Source: Physcia stellaris (Eukaryota > Ascomycota > Lecanoromycetes > Caliciales > Physciaceae). From it: DNA of 64,000 bases. Location: positions 1 to 64,000 of the forward strand of contig JABSSW010000006.1 in NCBI GenBank assembly GCA_018902385.1, read 5' to 3'. Position numbers and translations under genes: made by a program. Shown piece after piece: positions 59,101 to 64,000 of the stretch. Below the pieces are notes generated by a model that saw only the letters and a program-made list of their open reading frames with translations, was not told where the DNA came from and ran no database searches. How positions within the stretch are numbered: position 1 is the first letter of the stretch; each line of letters opens with the position of its first letter.

Positions 59101-62100
59101 AACAAAAACGCTCGCAAAAATTCGCAAAAACATTTAACGTGAAAAAAACGTTTGCGAATTCTTGACATTTTCGTTTCGAAATTTTCTTTTTCAAATTTGT
59201 ATAATAATAATTTGAAAGAAATTTTCAATTGATGTATTAATTATTTTTTCAAGCATACATATCGTTGAAATCATAAATATTTTTGTATAATTGTTTTTTG
59301 ATGTTGCAAACATGTTTTTTCGCAAAATTTTAAAATTAATTTTAAATTTTGTTTGAAATACATTGAATGAAAAATCGATAAAACAACATCAAAAAACGAT
59401 TATACAGAAATATTTATGATTTCAACGATTTGTATGTTTGAAAAAATTATTTAAACATCAATTGCAAATTTTTTCAAATTATTATCGTACAAATTTGAAA
59501 AAAAAAAATCGAACGAAAAATTGTCAAAAATTCGCAAACGTTTTTTTCACGTTAAATATCGAACGAAACGCAACGTCGTCATTCGATGCATGACGTTCAG
59601 ATTATTTTTTTCGATTTCATTGCGAATCGAATGAATAACGATTTATTCATTTTAATAAATTCGTTTTGTAAAAAAATATACGATTGAATGATCAAATGAT
59701 TACAAACAAACGCAATGTTTACGAAACGATAATAAATCATCGTGATAACATTGTGAATAATGATAAAATTGAATCGTGAAAACGAAAAAAAATGAAAATT
59801 TTCGAAATGTTATATTTTATCGATCAAAACGTTAAATTCGATCAAATTAACGTGTTTGACGATTTTGACATAACATAACAATTGTTTTTTTTTTTAATTT
59901 TGATTTTCAAAATCGAATTGTCGATGTTTTTTTTGCGCGTAATTCATTCGATTTTTCAATTTTTTCGTTTAAAAAAATTTTTTGATAATAATTTTTTATG
60001 TGACGTTAATTCGTTGTTTGCGCGACGTTCAATCGAAATTTATTTGTAAATTTCAATGTTGATGTTCGCAATTATACGATAATTTCATTATTATTCGTGA
60101 TGTTGTCATTTGCAATGTATTACGACATTCATAATACACGACACGAATATGTTCAAATCAATATTCGTTCGAATCATCAATACATTGTTGTTTTTGTTGA
60201 ACACGCGAAAACAAACGTTTTTGCGACGTTTGTTTTTCGCGAATTCAAATTTTTTTGATTGTAATTTTTGATTTTTGTGTCACGCATTGTTTTTCGAATA
60301 TTGAAATAAACAATTTAAATCAATTTTTTGTATGATTCAAATAATTTAACGATAAAACGTTAAAATCAAAATTTTTTGATTTTAAAAATAATCGTTCAAA
60401 TCGATTTTTGAACAATGTTTTTTTTTTTTTTTTCATTTTTTTTTTGATTTAATGACGATTTTTTTACGTTTTATCAATGTCATTTGATTTTACGCGTGAT
60501 AATTTATTCGTGTCAAATTAAATTGACATATAATTTCAATTTGATTTTTATTTGTTATCGTTCAAATGATTTAATGATAAAACGCAAAAATGAAAATTTT
60601 TTTATTTTTGAAATTGTCGTTCGAATCGACGTTTGAACATTGTTTTTTATTTTTTTATTTTTCGATTTGTATTTTGATGACGATTTTTTTGCGTCATTTC
60701 AAATATAAATAAATTTGTTTTGATTTTCATTCATTTTTATTTTTACATGATTTATTTTCATTATCAATGACAAATGTTCATTGTAATTCAAATGATGAAA
60801 TGTTTATTGTAATTCATGAATCGATAACGTAACGACGATTTCATTCATTGTTACGTTTTCAATGTAAAATGAAAAAAATTAATTTTCAATTGTTCGAATC
60901 GACATTAATTGTCGTCGTTGAATAACGTTTTGTCGCGTTTATCGCATTTTTTTTTCGTTTTATTTGCGATTCATCGCGTTCGTCGTTTGTTTTGATAAAT
61001 ATGTTGAATATTTGATTAACGTTTTGACGCGTACACAAAAATTCATTGCGATTATTTTTTCATTTTTTTTTTTCAATATTATTTTGAAACAATTTGATAA
61101 AAATGTTTTTCGTGTTTAAATTGTGTTTCGTTGACGTTGACAATTTTGTACAATATCAAACATTGTTAACAATAAATTTATTGTTTTTTTTGATTGTTGT
61201 TATTAAAAACACAATGATTTCGCGTAACATCAAAATCAAAATTGTGAATTTGATTTGATTTCGTGATTTCGTGCGTTCATTTTTGTAATTTTTGAACGTG
61301 TCGTGAACACGTTTCGTGTAAAATATTGTATAAAATACGTTAAACGCAAATTTGACGATGTCGAACATAAAATATGTATTTTACGTTTTCAATTGATCGC
61401 GTTGATTTACGCAATATTTTCGATCGTTTCACGACGATAAATGTTTTACGTGCGTATCGATGCGCAAATTTTGTACGTTAATTTTTTTTAAATATGTTCG
61501 TCGAATTTAACAACATTTAATGATTTTGACAATTGCAATAAAAAACAAACGCACGAATTTGATGTTCAATTTGCAATTGCGTTTGAAAAATGCGATTGTG
61601 AAAATTCAACAACATTTCACAAAACAAAAAAAATCAAATCAATATCGTTTTATTGAAAATTTGTTAATGCGTTTGAAATTTCGATTCGTCGATATCAATG
61701 AAATTTTACGTTTTATGATCGATTCGTTTCGCGTCAATGAAAATTTTTCAATTATGCGTTTTGCGAATTTTTCGAATGATAAAAAAAACGAAAATTAAAT
61801 TTTTGTTAACGTTGAAATTATGAATTTCGACGAAAATGACGTCGAATAAACGTAATGATCGTTTTTGAACATTATTTTTATCAAAATCGAACAAATCGTA
61901 ATCAATCGAAAAAATCGATACAATAAAAACGAAAATAAAATTCAAAACGATGTTCATTGTAATTCACAAATTTTTGTTTGTGATTTTTTTAACACAAAAA
62001 CGACGACGAATTGAAAAAACATCGCATGAAAAAATTAATTGATAATTTGCAACATATTTATTAATCATTTGTACATATTCAATGCAACGACATAATTATT

Positions 62101-63560
62101 AAAAAAATGAATTTTATTAATTTTATTATTTGTAAAACAATTTATTGTAAAAAAATTCGCATTTTGCGTTTTTTTTTTGTTACAAATCGTCGTTTTTTTT
62201 TTTTTTGAATTTCAAATTTAATTTCGCAAAATTTCGTTTGAACGATCGTTTTTTTTCGAAACGAAAAATAACAATTGAATTTCGACACGTTTTCGTTTGA
62301 ACGTCGTCAACATTTCGTTGACGTTATTCAATTTTTTTTTAATTCATTCATTATCACATAATGAATATTTTTTCAACGAATCAAATATCGAAACATTTTT
62401 TTTTTCACGTCGAAAATCTTTTTTATTTTTCATTTTTCGTGATCGTTTATCAAAATTATTTTCGCAAACGATTTTGTGAATTCGTTGATATAATATTTTT
62501 CGAATAAAAACACGTGAAATATTGAATGAATGCGTCATTTGAATGACAATTTTAAACGATAAATTTACGTGTCGATAACGTTTTCAATTTCAAAAAATTC
62601 GATATATTTGTTCGACAATTTTTTTGATCGCATTTGATTTAAATTTTTGATCGACAACATGATTTTGTTTCAACATTGTATGTTTTCGCGAATGTTTTTT
62701 TGTTGATTTATTTTGTTTGCGTTTCATTATTGTGTTTCAAATTTTTCAATAATTTTTTCGTTTATCGAACAAGTTTTGAAATTTTTGTTTCGTTGTCGAA
62801 ATGTTTTGTTGAACAAAATCGAATTTAAAATTGAAATTTGAAATGTATTCGAACAAAATTTCAAACGAAATTAATTCAATAAACGTATGTTTCGCACAAT
62901 TGTATACGAAAACGATCATTAACAATAATGAAATTCAATTATTTTGTTTGTGATTGCAAAAACATCGCAAATAATATTTAAAAATTTAATTTTGTTTTTT
63001 TGTTTGATTATTCGTTTGTAAATGAAAAACGATGTTAAATTTGCGTTTAATTTTTGCGTAATAACACAATGTTGATCAAAAATTGTTTGTGAACAAAAAT
63101 TTACAATTCGAAATTATGTTTTTCGATGATTTATATTTTAAAAAAACATCGTCGAAAAACAAATTACACATTTCGTTCGTTTTCATGATAAATTTTATCG
63201 AAACGTAAATTGTCATTTTTGTGTAACGATTTATTATTATTATAATCGAATCGTAAATTTTTTTGCGTCATTTGTTTGATGAAAATTTTGTAATTATATC
63301 GATAATAATTTTTTTTCATAATTTTGTCGATATCGACAATTTCGACAATTTTTCGTAAAAACGATAATAATGAATTTTTGTTTTTTGACATATCGCGCAT
63401 TTTTTGATGTATTTTTCGATGTTTTTTCGCATGTACATTCAATAAAATTTTCGTTGAATAAAATCAACGATTTTTTCAATTTCGAAATGTTTCGCAAAAA
63501 AATCGTCGTGACAACGTCGCAAAATTTCGATTTTTAAATTTGTTTCATTTAATACATATA

Positions 63561-63830
63561 CAACACAAGTAGGCCCGGAAGTTTTTTTAAAAAAAACTTT
63601 GTCGGAAACTCTTAGGGTTAGGGTCAGATCTGATAAGATTGCAGCATCCGAAGCGGGCACAAAGTTGGCCACGGCGTAGTTTTCGAAGCCCCAGAACTAT
63701 TGCGATAATGAACCGATTTCTGTTATTTCTGCGGCGTTGGAATGCGCTCATTTCGCTTTACAATTCTGGCTAGATGAGTGAGAATCATAAGTGGTTGTTG
63801 ATTGGGGTGCAAGATGCGAAGCAACTGTAC
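63561..63830 (-). repeat. Right inverted arm (GC-balanced, unmutated)
   Basis: The reverse complement matches the left arm; where they differ the left arm mostly has T or A. A 21-bp palindrome of A/T runs (63579-63599) is retained in both arms. An open minus frame crosses this arm (around AILSDLTLTLRVSDKVFFKK), and the left arm keeps a similar reading, AILSDLILILRTLDKVFFKK. Confidence 0.8.
63612..63623 (+). repeat. Two telomere-type units (TTAGGG) inside the right arm
   Basis: TTAGGGTTAGGG is the canonical ascomycete telomere repeat, here only two units long and internal. The left arm carries the mutated inverted equivalent. Two units can arise by chance. Confidence 0.6.
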
Positions 63831-63860
63831 GGCGCAATAAGTTCGGTGGTTGAGCGCCAA

Positions 63861-64000
63861 GTAGACCCTGAGCTAGCCAGATCGGGAAAGAGTGCCGCAA
63901 ATCAACTTGATGAGAGTCTGAATGCCAGGCATGGAGTCTCGCATGGAGTCTGAACTGCAGAAATTGCAGTCATTTGGTCACATCTTCGAGGCATATCATG
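63861..64000. other. GC-balanced right edge
   Basis: No gene is supported in the last 140 bases. A short duplicated phrase CATGGAGTCT occurs at about 63931 and 63943. Confidence 0.4.

Larger units (their letters stand above)
58200..63860. mobile_element. Large AT-rich element with inverted-repeat ends, class uncertain
   Basis: The interior from about 58200 to 63560 is as AT-rich as the copia relics and has the same dinucleotide bias. Its left end (58615-59100) matches its right end (63561-63830) in inverted orientation, and the right end is not mutated. The arms could be the terminal inverted repeats of a DNA transposon or of an inverted duplication. No transposase, reverse transcriptase or other diagnostic domain is visible in the interior, which is heavily broken. 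The true outer borders are not defined, and the right arm may extend past 63860. Confidence 0.6.

Noticed and set aside
61520-61798. Open frame in the right AT-rich block, rich in Lys, Asn and Phe
   Set aside because: Such composition follows from the AT bias, and no domain is visible.
63612-63623. Chromosome end at the right side of the window
   Set aside because: Only two TTAGGG units are present and ordinary sequence continues for almost 400 bases after them.
1-64000. CRISPR array, bacterial operon or Shine-Dalgarno signals
   Set aside because: No regularly spaced identical repeats were seen, and spliceosomal introns show the DNA is eukaryotic.

Overview
The window looks like a stretch of nuclear genome from a filamentous ascomycete (Pezizomycotina). 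The evidence is genes with short GT-AG introns of about 48-90 bp, a fungal seven-helix rhodopsin-like (PTH11-type) protein, a heme-thiolate peroxidase, an IgE-binding-protein-like secreted family, F-box proteins, and sharp alternation between GC-balanced gene DNA and very AT-rich repeat DNA. I cannot assign a class or genus.

Layout. 1-4027 is AT-rich relic DNA of a Ty1/copia element running off the left edge. 4028-10219 holds a heme-thiolate peroxidase, a cysteine-rich secreted protein, an unrecognised two-exon gene and a small secreted protein. 10225-15924 is a structurally whole but mutated copia element with matching 143-bp LTRs and a 5-bp target duplication. 15925-20790 carries a secreted protein of about 325 aa and an F-box-like gene. 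20790-21677 is a short AT-rich tract followed by a 118-bp tandem duplication. 21678-34397 is gene-poor, with one secreted protein, two IgE-binding-like paralogs and three members of a tiny cysteine-rich family. 35062-46916 is the most ordinary part: an F-box protein, a rhodopsin-like membrane protein, the anaphase-promoting-complex subunit Cdc23/APC8, a divergent farnesyl-diphosphate synthase and a long low-complexity protein. 47893-57487 has a fourth tiny cysteine-rich protein, degenerate repeats, an unrecognised 483-aa protein, a fossil aerolysin-like gene and a cytochrome P450. 57912-64000 holds a tandem repeat, a strong hairpin and a second large AT-rich element whose ends are inverted repeats.

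Main observations. (1) The AT-rich DNA has lost CpT and CpC (with ApG and GpG) but kept CpA and CpG. The LTR pair gives the same result: 21 of 23 differences are C-to-T at CpT or CpC. This is unlike classical CpA-directed repeat-induced point mutation (RIP). (2) Four tiny Met-Cys proteins share a cysteine pattern. (3) The farnesyl-diphosphate synthase has Met in place of the chain-length-setting aromatic residue five positions before the first Asp-rich motif. (4) Three host genes lose frame only at C or G runs, which suggests a base-calling artefact or shared decay.

Working together: Cdc23 and the prenyl synthase are divergently transcribed. The prenyl synthase and the P450 could both serve terpenoid chemistry, but no terpene cyclase is visible, so a cluster is not claimed. 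Secreted proteins lie beside the mutated transposons, as in repeat-rich genome compartments of other fungi. Exon coordinates were placed by hand from splice signals and reading frame; they are predictions.
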